The notes below the pieces were generated by a model, which was not told the origin of the DNA, ran no database searches, and saw only the letters and a list, made by a program, of their open reading frames with translations. A stretch of 64,000 nucleotides of DNA from Liolophura sinensis (lineage: Eukaryota; Mollusca; Polyplacophora; Chitonida; Chitonidae): assembly GCF_032854445.1 (NCBI RefSeq), contig NC_088301.1, positions 1,366,001 through 1,430,000 of the forward strand, written 5' to 3'. Shown in pieces: positions 22,364-33,760 of the stretch (positions are counted from its first letter, which is position 1; every line of letters starts with the position of its first letter). The position numbers and the translations under genes are program-made.

Positions 22364-23510
22364 TCACTTGGATGACCGTTACCTGATATGTGGACAGAGT
22401 AGATCGAATAAAGTGGGGAAACCCTAACTTGAGAAACCCTAACTTGGGAAACCCTCACTTGGGAAACCCTTAGTAAGATGACTGTGATCACATACCTGGC
22501 AAGATGAGATGGGATATAGACCGGGGAATCTAACACTAAGATGACTGTGATCACATACCTGGCAAGATGAGATGGGATATAGACCGGGGAATCCCCCACT
22601 AAGATGACTGTGATCACATACCTGGCAAGATGAGATGGGATATAGACCGGGGAATCCCCCACTAAGATGACTGTGATCACATACCTGGCAAGATGAGATG
22701 GGATATAGACCGGGGAATCTCCCACTAAGATGACTGTGATCACATACCTGGCAAGATGAGATGGGATATAGACCGGGGAATCCCCCACTAAGATGACTGT
22801 GATCACATACCTGGCAAGATGAGATGGGATATAGACCGGGGAATCTCCCACTAAGATGACTGTGATCACATACCTGGCAAGATGAGATGGGATATAGACC
22901 GGGGAATCTCCCACTAAGATGACTGTGATCACATAGCTGGCAAGATGAGATGGGATATAGACCGGGGAATCCCCCACTAAGATATCTGGCAAGATGAGAT
23001 GGGATATAGACCGGGGAATATCCCACTAAGATGACTGTGATCACATACCTGGCAAGATGAGATGGGATATAGACCGGGGAATCTCCCACTAAGATGACTG
23101 TGATCACATAGCTGGCAAGATGAGATGGGATATAGACCGGGGAATCCCCCACTAAGATGACTGTGATCACATACCTGGCAAGATGAGATGGGATATAGAC
23201 CGGGGAATCCCCTACTAAGATGACTGTGATCACATACCTGGCAAGATGAGATGGGATATAGACCGGGGAATCCCCCACTAAGATGACTGTGATCACATAC
23301 CTGGCAAGATGAGATGGGATTTAGACCGGGGAATCCCCCACTAAGATGACTGTGATCACATACCTAGCAAGATGAGATGGGATATAGACCGGGGAATCCC
23401 CCACTAAGATGACTGTGATCACATAGCTGGCAAGATGAGATGGGATATAGACCGGGGAATCTCCCACTAAGATGACTGTGATCGCATAAATGGCAAGACG
23501 ATATAGACTG
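22364..23510. repeat. 63-bp satellite, subfamily 2
   Basis: About 17 copies of a 63-bp unit containing AAGATGACTGTGATCACATA, CCTGGCAAGATGAGATGGGA and TATAGACCGGGGAATCCCCC. It is clearly related to subfamily 1 (shared GATGACTGTGA, GGCAAGA-GAGAT-GGATATAG) but much more homogeneous. One unit near 22980 has a deletion. Edge units at 22364-22500 are transitional. Long minus-strand frames (repeating GDSPVYIPSHLARYVITVIL) are repeat by-products. Confidence 0.95.
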
Positions 23511-24353
23511 CTGGTTTTCCTCAGAATTAACTCCAGCAATAAAACAGATATTTTTGTGTAACCTGATCCCTTTCTCGTAGAAAAATACCAAACTTTTTGT
23601 GACAGTTTAAACTGTAAACGTTCACAGCTTTGTCAACGTGTTCTTGGACAAAATCAGGGGAATTCATTGTTTGCTGCAGTTTCGTCTTGAGATCAATAAC
23701 ATGGGAAATGATATTTACATTTTGCCGTTTTTAAGTTTTGCGTTGTTGAGGATTGCAGCAACATTTCGTCGAATTGTCTTGGTGGCCTTACCTGGCCACA
23801 TGACCTGAAACTAATATAACGGTTATATTAGTCTCGGACAATACCAAATCACGGAAAAGTGTTTGTCTATTGTGTAAAGTAATTCATATTGAACAAATTT
23901 CGTGAAAAGCATTTGCGGGTTTAGAAATGCCGAATCGTTCACGTACAGTGTCACATGCACATTGTAACTCTGAAAACGAATGGCTATGATTAACTGAAGA
24001 ACGTAGATATCTCACTTGGGTTTGTTGTGTTTTTATATCAGCAGTTAGGGCACCGGTCAGATTGTACGTTGGGCGGCGTTATTTCAGCAGGCGTTTTCTC
24101 TCTTGCAGACTTTTCGACAAGAGGGATAGTTTCGATTTTGACATTGTAAAATATAATTTAATATAATATACCTAATGGTCCTGCATGTGGCATGTACATA
24201 TCTCGCCCTGTAGCACGTGTTAGATCATGTGCGTTATGTGACAATTTCAATCAATATTACAATTAAGTTATTATTGCAAGAAGTAGTGTTTCAAGATTAT
24301 TAAATCAAAGGCGCTCACTTTAAGGTTTGTAAATATTTACTATGAATTTAAAT
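23511..24353. other. AT-rich spacer with a 23-bp palindrome
   Basis: No gene recognised. A near-perfect palindrome lies at 23810-23832: ACTAATATAAC, one base, GTTATATTAGT. Confidence 0.5.
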
Positions 24354-24588
24354 GGCTGGCCGCAATGACACACGAGTATCCCACTAATGCTGTCGCTGTG
24401 AGTTCAAGTCCAGCTCTTGCTGGCTTCCTATCCAGCCGTACATAGGAAGGTCCGCCAACAACCTGCGGATGGTGGTGGGTTTCCCTGGGATTCTGCCCTG
24501 TTTCCTCCCACCATAATGCTGGGCGCGGTCGTATAAGTGAAATATTCTTGTGTACGGCGTAAAACACCAATCAAATAAGTAAATAAGT
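24354..24588 (+). mobile_element. SINE family A, 5'-shortened copy
   Basis: Starts within the head (CGCAATGACACACGAGTATC), keeps the B-box region (GTGAGTTCAAGTCCAGCTC), the full body (TTTCCTCCCACCATAATGCT, GTATAAGTGAAATATTCTTG) and the tail (AACACCAATCAAATAAGTAA). Confidence 0.9.
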
Positions 24589-24596
24589 GTCTCAAT

Positions 24597-25262
24597 CCAG
24601 GCCAGCGAGATCTATAGGGTAGCTTTGGCCACTGGGACAGTCTGTACCTCCAGGTTAGCGAGATCCATTGGGTAGCTTTGGCCACTGGGACAGTCTGTAC
24701 CTCCAGGTCAGCGAGATCCATTGGGTAGCGTTGGCCACTGAGACAGTCTGTACCTCCAGGTCATCAGGACCCTTTTGGTAGCTGAGATCACTGAGACAAT
24801 ATGTTGGCGACGTCCAGGCCAGCATGACTCATTGGGTAGCTGGGATCACTGAGACAATCTGTACCTCCACCCCAGCAGGACGCATACAATAACTGGGACC
24901 ACTGGGACAAACGTTGGCTATCTCCAGGCCGGCGGTACCTATATGGTAACTGGGATCACTGAGACAATCTGTACCTCCAGGTCAGCAGGACAAATACGGT
25001 AACTGGGAACACTGGGACAATCTGTACCTCCAGGTCAGCAGTACCCACATGATAGCTGGGACCACTGAGATAATCTGTACCTCCACCCCAGCAGGACACA
25101 TGCAGTAACTGGGACCACTGGGACAATACGTTGGCTATCTCCAGGCCAGCCGAACCCTTATGGTAGCTGGGACCACTGAGACAATCTGTACCTCCAGGCC
25201 AGCGGGACCCATAGGGTACATGAGACTACTGGGATAATCCGTCTCGATCCAGGCCAGGAGGA
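24597..25262. repeat. 53-58-bp tandem array
   Basis: About twelve copies of a unit containing CAGTCTGTACCTCCAGGTCA then GCGAGATCCATTGGGTAGCT and TTGGCCACTGGGA. The first units are 53 bp; later units alternate with a longer form containing ACGTTGGCTATCTCCAGGCC. Confidence 0.92.
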
Positions 25263-28200
25263 TCCATGATATAGTCAGGCTATTATAAAGAGTCCAGGCG
25301 GTCATAAATTCTCGATAAAAAATTGTCTTCTTTTGGTTTATGTTACATGAAATAACCCCAAAACGCCGAGAGCTTAGAGATAGTTAATTCGTGCTATTTC
25401 CGAAAATCTGGACATTTGAATTATTTATAAATATCAGCTTATCATTTGGAACATCAACATAAAAATTAAAACCGTGTAAATGTACGGAAATAGCTTCAAT
25501 TTGCTGCCCAGTGACCCGTGCCCTAACCGCTAGGCGCCAGGCGCCAGGCGGTCAGCTTGCCTCATACCATCCACATAAAATTGAATTATTCTACATGCCA
25601 GAGGCTCAATACCAGTAGCAGTTATTTTGTCACGGCAAATACCTCTCTCTTAACTGACAAGTGCCCGGGTATTGTGTAAACCTCAGAGCTGTTGTTGATT
25701 AAATTACAAAGCTTAATTACCTGCACCTGTTCGTCTGTAGACCCATAGAATGGTGAAGAGTGTTACCTATAATACCGCAATCTGTCTTAATTAGCGCTAT
25801 ATATTACATGTATATTCCTGAAATCAATATTCGTTATATCTATTTGAATGAAACGTGTTTAATTATTCCTTCAAATTTTTTTTTATTTTACTCCTTGATT
25901 GACTTTCTTATTTGTTGTTGTTTTCTTTTTAGAAACAAAGGAAAGACGGCGGGAGGGGGTTGGGGGTAATTTTTACTATTACGGTGAAATTCAAACGCCT
26001 TCCAAACATTACAATTCCAACATTGCTAAGATGATGAAGCAATTCCTTTCCAAACGATATTTCTCACCACCCCTCACACAAAATTATGGAGACATGAAAC
26101 AGGCAGAAATTTATAGTGTCCTTTAATATTCCTGTTTTCAATGCTTTGATAAACATCATTCAGAGTTGTGAATTCGCCATACTGTCTTGCTCTTACAGTT
26201 CCGAGAACGTCTCTGTATTGGGCAACATATATAAAGATCTTGTATGTAAAGCGTAATTCCTATCTGACATAAACGTGCACGTTTCAAGGTAAGAGAATTC
26301 TCTGCACGTGAGCCTAGAATATTTCGCACCTTAGCCTTCCAAGGTGGAATGACGGTATTCCGATGACGGATGGGTCAAGTGAGGGCGACCTGAGGTCGCG
26401 TTCACCCTCAGGCTATACCTCCATAAATATTATTTCAAAGGCTTACGAACGGGTTTTCTGCTCTTTATGGTGATAATTTTTTCCTCGCATGTCAGTATAC
26501 AAAAGCCGAGACTGGAGCAGTTTGTTTAAACTATATTCATGATTACTAAGACTAAATTGATTTTCTGTCAGATTTTTTTTTCTTTTATCAGATTTTTGTA
26601 ATCGAGATGGTTGTAGGTCGCCCGTGTTGGTCTCATTTTTACGTTATCAATATTTTCTTTTAATATACGCAGTAATAAGGCCATTGGAACGGAATGCAGT
26701 CTTTTTTCCATCCGTATATATTGACACTTAGGGGCCTACCATAAATATATAACAGTCTCGGATGGAATGTTTATGGCAGCGAAAATCTGAATTTATATGA
26801 AAGATAATTTTGCTGAGGAAATACGTTAATACTTTAATTGATAAGAGCTTTGAACATAAGGCGCGAAATGTTCGTCTGATTAAAATAGGTTGTCACTAGA
26901 ATAATGTGGTTCCTCTTAAACTGTCATTGTAACATCACGGCGAAATTACAAATATTAAATCAGCTTCCTTTGTACATTTTATAATATATTGAAAAAAAAA
27001 CTAAATAAAGACTTAAAAAAATAACTATGTCTTAAAGCGAACATAAAGTTAAGCACTAAATATAAATTAATGCCCAAAATGAATTTTCCAAAGGTTTTAA
27101 AGATATTTAAAAAATAATACAACGCTTATCTTAGAATAAGTAACAAACGACTCTCACTAATACCTAATTCGCCATTTTGTCAGGTTAGTTACCAAATGTG
27201 ACGTCAAATCACTTACAGGAGCTCTCCCGTAGCTTTGGTATTGAAACAGCGCAAATCCGGATGATGTGCCGATCTTTTCCACCATTACAGCCACCTATTT
27301 GTAGGCTCGAAATTCTCCACACCGAGCTGTAATGCTGTTTCCCGCGCCTTAGTTGATAAGGCGGAGCTGCCAATAGGAATGTCAGGTAATTTTGCCGTGG
27401 TATATCACTAAAATTTAACCATCCATGACCGACCACTGTGCAATTCTCAAATGTTTAACTGTTCGTCTTCTGAGAAAAGAATTTCGTTCAGTTAAACCTG
27501 GTTAACAACGTAATGTTCAGTCAGGAGACACATTTAGAATCGTAAGTTAACATTTATTTAGTGCACTCGAATGCACTTGCACATACAGGAGAATGCCCCA
27601 CTTCAGCAGGCCTAAGACTAACACGTACTTAAGTGTCGATTGACGAACTAACAAGAAATATGCATATGTGAAGGATATTTGGAGCACCATTTTGTGGAGA
27701 TATATAACTATTATAATTTCCGCAAGTCTCACCAACGGTCTTTTTCATTTAAGGAGGAAATTAAACCCCAAGAATGTATTCATTTCATAAATTATCTCCC
27801 TCTAGGATAGGAACTCTTCTGCTTTGCTTTACGCACAATAAACTACTTCTGCGAATAGGAATGAGTATTATTCTAATATAGGCCTACCTTATGTTATATT
27901 CTAGCGGGATATATTACTGTTTTCTTTCTTACCAAGTAAATATTCAGCGATCAGGTAGAATTAACTTACAGTGAGTCTTCGGTCATCTGCATTCATTATA
28001 ACGAAAGATCACTGTGTTACGACTATTCGACCAGTCACTTTAATGACATGGGCGCACATGTCACGGTATTAGCATATTCATTGTTCTAATTACCGGTATG
28101 TCAAGGAAGTATACAACTCCCTTTTAACGGTGAATATTCATGAGAAAACAATCAAACAGTTATAATATATTCAGTTATATAAAAAATCTATGAAACGATA

Positions 28201-28314
28201 TGAATATTCATCCAGTATAGCAGTTGAACTATTGAAATACGCAACGGTAGGGCTTAGATGTAAGCGCCTAGGCCTACCGAATGAACCCCGCACGAGAGAA
28301 CACGCGCAAATCAT
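25263..28314. other. AT-rich spacer, about 3 kb
   Basis: No array, SINE or recognisable exon. Open frames are short, and those at 25760-26126 (plus) and 27209-27436 (minus) match no family I know. A locally GC-richer patch at 27215-27400 contains TGACGTCAAATCA and GCCAATAGGA and may be an old dispersed repeat or a promoter; undecided. Confidence 0.4.
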
Positions 28315-28760
28315 ATTTCAAATTTATGTGTAGTGGTATATGTGAGACGATATATGTGTAGTGGTGTATGTGAGCTGGTATATGTAAGGTGGTATATCTG
28401 TAGTAGTATATGTATGGTGCTACATGTATATGTGTAACGGTGTATGAGATGGTGTATGTGAGGCGGTGTAGGTGTAGTGTTACGTGTAGTGGTATATGTA
28501 TAGTGGTATATGTGTAGTGATATATGTGAGGTGGTATGTGTGTGGTGGTATGCGTGTGGAGTTATATGTGAAGTGGTATACGTATAGAGGTTTATGTGTT
28601 GTTTTGTATATGTAGTGGTACGTGTAGTGGTATATGTGTAGTGGTAGGTGTAGTGGTATATGTGTAGTGGGACGTGTAGAGGCATATGTGTTGTTTTATA
28701 TGTACAGTAGTATATGTTTGATGATATACGTGTGGCGGTATATGTGTAATGGTATATGTT
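28315..28760. repeat. TATATG-rich short tandem array
   Basis: Degenerate repeats of GTGGTATATGTGTA and close variants with a period of about 12-15 bp. On the minus strand they read as Tyr/Thr/His-rich frames, which are not genes. Confidence 0.88.
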
Positions 28761-29379
28761 AACAATGATATATGTGTGCTCTGTCCTGCTGCTTTCGTCC
28801 TAAAGCCCGACTGTTGTAACCTAAGTGTAACAGTGTGGTGGAACCATAACCGTAAATTATAATACAAAATAATATTACAATGATACCTGAATATAGCATA
28901 ACACGCTGTAACTCAATGTTGTATGTATACTTGGTATGGCTGAATGTAAGACAAGACGTCTCCAAACATCACTGACTGAGGACACGTTACAGATTATTTT
29001 AAAACTACAAAGCCAACGATGCGAATGTACCAAGGCACACCGTGAAACATTGATATCAGTTACAAATTAAATGCAATACTGACCTTATCCGGCTGCCGTA
29101 GATTGGGAAGAATTGGAATGGAATTTGCCATCAGTCATCGTCGGTAAAAAGGCATTGTCATTCAGTGACACGCAAAGGATCAGAAGCAAAGCGTGTCCTC
29201 TGAACCCTCATCCATCAACCTCAGTCACTCAACAAGGGTATTTTTCATACTCCTGTAGTCAATGAAACTGTTTCATCGTGAGACAAGTTTCTCTCTTCTG
29301 ACTTTGGTGCCGGCATTTTCCGTAGGTCACGTCACTTAAGACGGTCACGTTATTTTCACAGGACCGCTGATTGGCTACT

Positions 29380-29580
29380 TTCGCTCAGCTTGACTCAACT
29401 TGTTGACAAACAATACGCATGCACATTTCCGATTCAACAATTTTGGATGGTGTTGAGTGTTGTTGAACAAAGTTTAAGAATCCGTCCAGAATACCCAACA
29501 CGCCTCAATTTGTTGACTCAACTTTAAGTTGACTCTTGTTGAGTCAACAAAAGTTGAGTCATGTTGGATAGCCTGGACGG
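29380..29580. other. Stem-loop-rich element with GTTGACTCAAC inverted repeats
   Basis: Contains a perfect 14-bp inverted repeat (29509-29522 and 29538-29551, spacer 15 bp, arms TTTGTTGACTCAAC and GTTGAGTCAACAAA). Several more copies of TCAACTTGTTGA / TGTTGAGT lie within 200 bp. This looks like a small non-autonomous transposon or foldback element; no target duplication was identified. Confidence 0.45.
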
Positions 29581-29786
29581 GGCTTTAAACAAGTAGCGTT
29601 TCTATTAATCGGGGTTGAGGTGGATGGTTACAGTCAGAATCCAAGGCCTTGGCCCGCTTCAAAATTTTTGTATCTAGAAGATTGTTTAAAATCACGCCTG
29701 GTGTATTACACCGAGCGGGAGTTCGGCGATAAGACCCAAAGGCTAATCATTTTTCCTTCCACTTTTCTATTTAGAAACATTTGTGA

Positions 29787-30000
29787 ATTTATTTATATGT
29801 TTGATTTTATTTACGCCGTATTCAAGTATATTTCAATTACGCCATTGCTGTCAGCAGTGTGATGGGAGGCAATCGTAAAGAGCTCGGAAGAAAACCGTGC
29901 AGCATAAACTGGAATTGAGGAATTGAAGTCACAGTGAACTTATTGATGAGAGGCCCAGAAGCCATTATGATGTTAGCACAATTACAACTCGGCCACCTAA
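29787..30000 (-). mobile_element. SINE family A, strongly diverged copy
   Basis: The order of family A features is preserved but mutated: TTTATTTACGCCGTATTCAA, GTATATTTCAATTACGCCAT, GTGATGGGAGGCAATCG and, at the head end, GAAGTCACAGTGAACTTATT and GATGAGAGGCCCAGAAGCC. Confidence 0.65.
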
Positions 30001-30924
30001 AGCTCTAAATGTGTGGATTTTACGCATGATAATAACTGCATATTGCACGTGAGCGCGAATGAACGTTTGAAGGTGGAGACTCGCGGAATAGACATGACGC
30101 CAGAAGGGTAATTAATGTGGTATTATATCGTGTGCGCATAGGCATATGCATATTAAATAGACTCACTCAACACACTGGCCGATACGTTTACATCCCCAAA
30201 TAATATCATTCCATGCTATTTATTTCTACAAATAAAAGAATTTGAGTTCATTGTTTGATTTGCTTTTAGGATTTATGTAAAGGCGAACAAAAGAAATTTT
30301 CCTACAAAAGAAATGAAAGTTTTAATTATTTCGTACAGTTTATAGATATCGCTTTTGTTTTCACATTTTTGATGTTTTACACCAAGACGCTATGACGCGG
30401 ACAAAAAAACATTTGTTTTATGACGTTCCAATCTGAGATTAGTGGCATGACGTCATAGTACATGTGCAGTAAACTTTTACATTAGTACTTCACGCAACAA
30501 TAAGGCAGGACGTCACACGTGCGCAGCTTTGAAGTATCTAGGTCAGCTGCAATGGCCTACGCTTATCGTTGATTGATCTAAATGCATGGCCTTTGCTGAG
30601 GGAGTGAAAAAGAACGGCAGTGTGAAATATGCCGTTTATTTTTACACATTTTTTTCATTTGTTGTTGTATAACTCGATACCTCTGATACTTGTTTCGTTC
30701 CTCGTCAAATCCTTTGAATGCTGCGCATTCTCGGGATTTGACTCGGTACGAAACAAGGTTCAGCGGTATCGGGTTACACAACAAACACCGCTACGGCGGT
30801 GCTAATCCCTTAACCAATAACACAATAATACAATCAAGTTTCCCCCACCCTGATCTGACCACTATCGTATATGCAAGAAGAAAATCTTAAGTATGGCTTT
30901 AATAACAATAATATAAATAGACTG
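30001..30924. other. Spacer with clustered CRE-like sites
   Basis: No exon recognised. TGACGTT (30421-30427), a perfect palindromic TGACGTCA (30448-30455) and GGACGTCAC (30508-30516) lie within 100 bp, next to CACGTGCGCAGC. This could be a promoter or enhancer. No gene start was found beside it. Confidence 0.35.
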
Positions 30925-31051
30925 ATTTACTTATGTAGTTATTTGAATGGTGTTTTACGCCGATGGCGGTCAGCATTATGGTGCTAGAAAACCTGGCAGG
31001 GGGAAATCTATGATCATCCGCAGGGTGTTGCCAGACTTTCCCGCGCACGGC
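30925..31051 (-). mobile_element. SINE family A, 3' part with a small deletion
   Basis: TTTGAATGGTGTTTTACGCC is followed directly by GATGGCGGTCAGCATTATGG (the segment with ACTCAAGAATATTTCACTTA is missing), then the body to TTTCCCGCGCACGGC. The tRNA-like head is absent. Confidence 0.85.
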
Positions 31052-32024
31052 TAAATAGATTGAAAGATATAAAGTTATTCATGTCATTGTGTGCAATCCA
31101 GTAAGCAATTGCGGTGGAAAGAAAAGGAGAAAATAATTCACTGTTAATATGCATGTTCCCTTTTTTTAAGCTAACAGCGTAGTCAGAAAGTATACATATC
31201 GTTTTACCTACATACATCCGCTTGTCATGTTCAGTATATACATATATTAAATGTATATGAAAAAAGTAAGGACTATATTTTAGTGCATGTTGTTGAAAGT
31301 GCGCGGAGAATTGATGAAAAGTTGTGTATACAAATGAAAAGCAAGAGGAGAAACCTTTCGTGTTATTCGAAGTAGCCTCCATGCACTCATTGTTCGGACG
31401 TTATCCGTATGTTTGCCGTTCACATGCCGATGTTGCATGAGGCAGCCACTTATATCAGTGTAGCTCCATGCAGCATAACCTAGCGAAGCTGTTATTTATA
31501 ATTGGAATCTGGAGACTTGAGGGTTCTCTCACGAGCCTGCTCTCACCACGAACTATGCCTAGACTGGCTCAGTTACTCACTACGTACAACCAACGGCCAG
31601 CTTTGTAATGCCGGATATCAATGCATATTCCGCATACCAATTCAATCTTAAATCACCCAGATACTGTCCACTTGACAAGCACGGCTCCGTATTAAACTCA
31701 CAGCGAGGGGTGAAATAAAGGTGAGCAGAGTGGATGGTTTTGAAGGGGAAATAATTGAAGTGTCAATCAAACCCAATTTACAAAAAGGGCTAGCACAGAT
31801 GGTTAGAGAATTCTCCGGATGTACCAGTCCTGTGGTGCACCGTCTTGTTTCACTCAGGCATCTGGTATGTTGTTGTGAGTGGATCCCTAGAGAAGATGCC
31901 TGACTTAGTTATTCTGTACATAGACATTTGTCGCTGTCAACTTTATAAGCCTTAACACCTGTACCTGATACAGGTATATATTTAGGCCTATGTTATGGCA
32001 TTCCATGGCTTCTAGGTACACCAC
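31052..32024. other. Unassigned spacer
   Basis: No array or recognisable gene. A 122-codon minus-strand frame (31014-31382) overlaps the SINE and has no supporting signal. Confidence 0.4.
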
Positions 32025-32215
32025 CGGGGCTGATGGTTCAGCTGGTAAAGCGTCCGCCTCTGGGGCGGGAAATCCACGGTCAGCCCTGGGTCGGGTCACA
32101 GCTCAGACTATAAAAGAGAAAGTTGAAGCTTCCTTGCTTGGCGTTCAACATTTAGTGGGAGAAGTGCCAGTCAACGACTGGTTGACATGTATTAGTATAA
32201 TGGCTCGGGTATATG
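32025..32215 (+). mobile_element. SINE family B, 3'-truncated copy
   Basis: tRNA-like head (GGGGCTGATGGTTCAGCTGG, then CCCTGGGTCGGGTCACAGCT) is followed by the family B body (TATAAAAGAGAAAGTTGAAG, CAACGACTGGTTGACATGTA, TATAATGGCTCGGGTA). The region corresponding to the tail of 22016-22363 is lacking. Confidence 0.82.
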
Positions 32216-32289
32216 GAGAATTTATGGAAACCGGTAATAATTCCTTTAATACCTGAAGATATTATTTAGGTATGTTCTATAGTACCAGT

Positions 32290-33760
32290 CTATGTGCGAC
32301 AAGTAGTTTTGTAAAATGTGTGTACAGGTCTAATGTGTACATGGACCTGATGCATGTATGAATGTAATGCGAGTACTAGCCTAGTGTGTGTACAGGCCTA
32401 ATGCATGCGTGAATCTGATGCATATATGGATCTAATACGAATACGGACCTAATGTGTGTACAAGTCTAATGTGTGTACGGGCCTGATGTGTATATGAATG
32501 TAATACGAGTACGAGCCTAATGTGTGTACAAGTCTAATGTATGTACGGATCGGATGTGTATATGGATCTAATACGAGTACGGGCCTAATGTGTGTACAGG
32601 TCTAATGCGTGTACGGATAGGATGCGTATATGGATCTAATACGAGTACGGGCCTAATGTGTGTGCAAGTCTAATGTGTGTACAGGCCTAATGCATGCATG
32701 GATCCAATGCATATATGGATCTAAAAAGAATACGGGCCTAACGTGTGTACAGGTCTAATGCGTGCACGGATTGGATGCGTATATGGATCTAATACGAGTA
32801 CGGGCCTAATGTGTGTACAGGTCTAATGTGTGTACGGATCGGATGCGTATATGGATCTAATACGAGTACGGGCCTAATGTGTGTACAATTCTAATGTGTG
32901 TACGGCCCTGATGTGTATATGAATGTAATACGAGTACGAGCCTAATGTGTGCACAGGCCTAATGCATGCATGGGTCCAATGCATATATGGATCTAGCACG
33001 AGTACGAGCCTAGTCTGTGTACAGGTCTAATGCGTGTACGGATTGGATGCGTATACGGATCTAATACGAGTACGGGCCTAATGTGTGTAAAGGTCTAATG
33101 TGTGTACGGATCGGATGCGTATATGGATCTAATACGAGTACGGGTGTAATGCGTGTACAAGTCTAATACGTGCACGAATCTGATGCGTATATGGATCTAA
33201 TACGAGTACGGGTCTAATGTGTGCAGAGGTCTAATGCGTGCAGGGATCGGATGCGTACATGGATCTAATACGAGTACGGGTGTAATGTGTGTACAAGTCT
33301 AATGTGTGTACGGATCGGATGCGTATATGGATCTAATACGAGTACGGGTCTAATGTGTGCAGAGGTGTAATGCGTGCATGGATCGGATGCGTACATGGAT
33401 CTAATACGAGTACGGGTGTAATGTGTGTACAAGTCTAATGTGTGTACGGATCGGATGCGTATATGGACCTAATACGAGTACGGGTGTAATGCGTGCAGGG
33501 ATCGGATGCGTATATGGACCTAATACGAGTACGGGTGTAATGCGTGCATGGATCGGATGCGTATATGGATCTAATACGAGTACGTGTCCAGTGTGTGTGC
33601 GGGCCTAATGCGTGGACGGATCTGATGCGTATATGGATCTAATACGAGTACGGGTGTAATGCTTATACAAGTCTAATGTGTGTATGGATCTGATGCGTAT
33701 AATGGATCTGATACGAGTACGGGTGTAATGCGTGTATTTATCACTGATGTGTAAAGACTG
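32290..33760. repeat. 68-bp tandem array made of four 17-bp monomers
   Basis: About 20 copies. A typical unit is ACGAGTACGGGTGTAAT, GTGTGTACAAGTCTAAT, GTGTGTACGGATCGGAT, GCGTATATGGATCTAAT: four related 17-mers, each ending in (T/G)(A)AT. At the left edge (32290-32460) and around 32930-33000 the order is disturbed or shortened. Confidence 0.93.

Noticed and set aside
18977-23539. Long frames over the 63-65-bp satellite (up to 285 codons)
   Set aside because: Satellite by-products on both strands; codon positions show no coding-type conservation by eye.
31721-31903. 60-codon plus-strand frame with protein-like composition
   Set aside because: No start context, splice partner or recognisable motif; next to SINE DNA.
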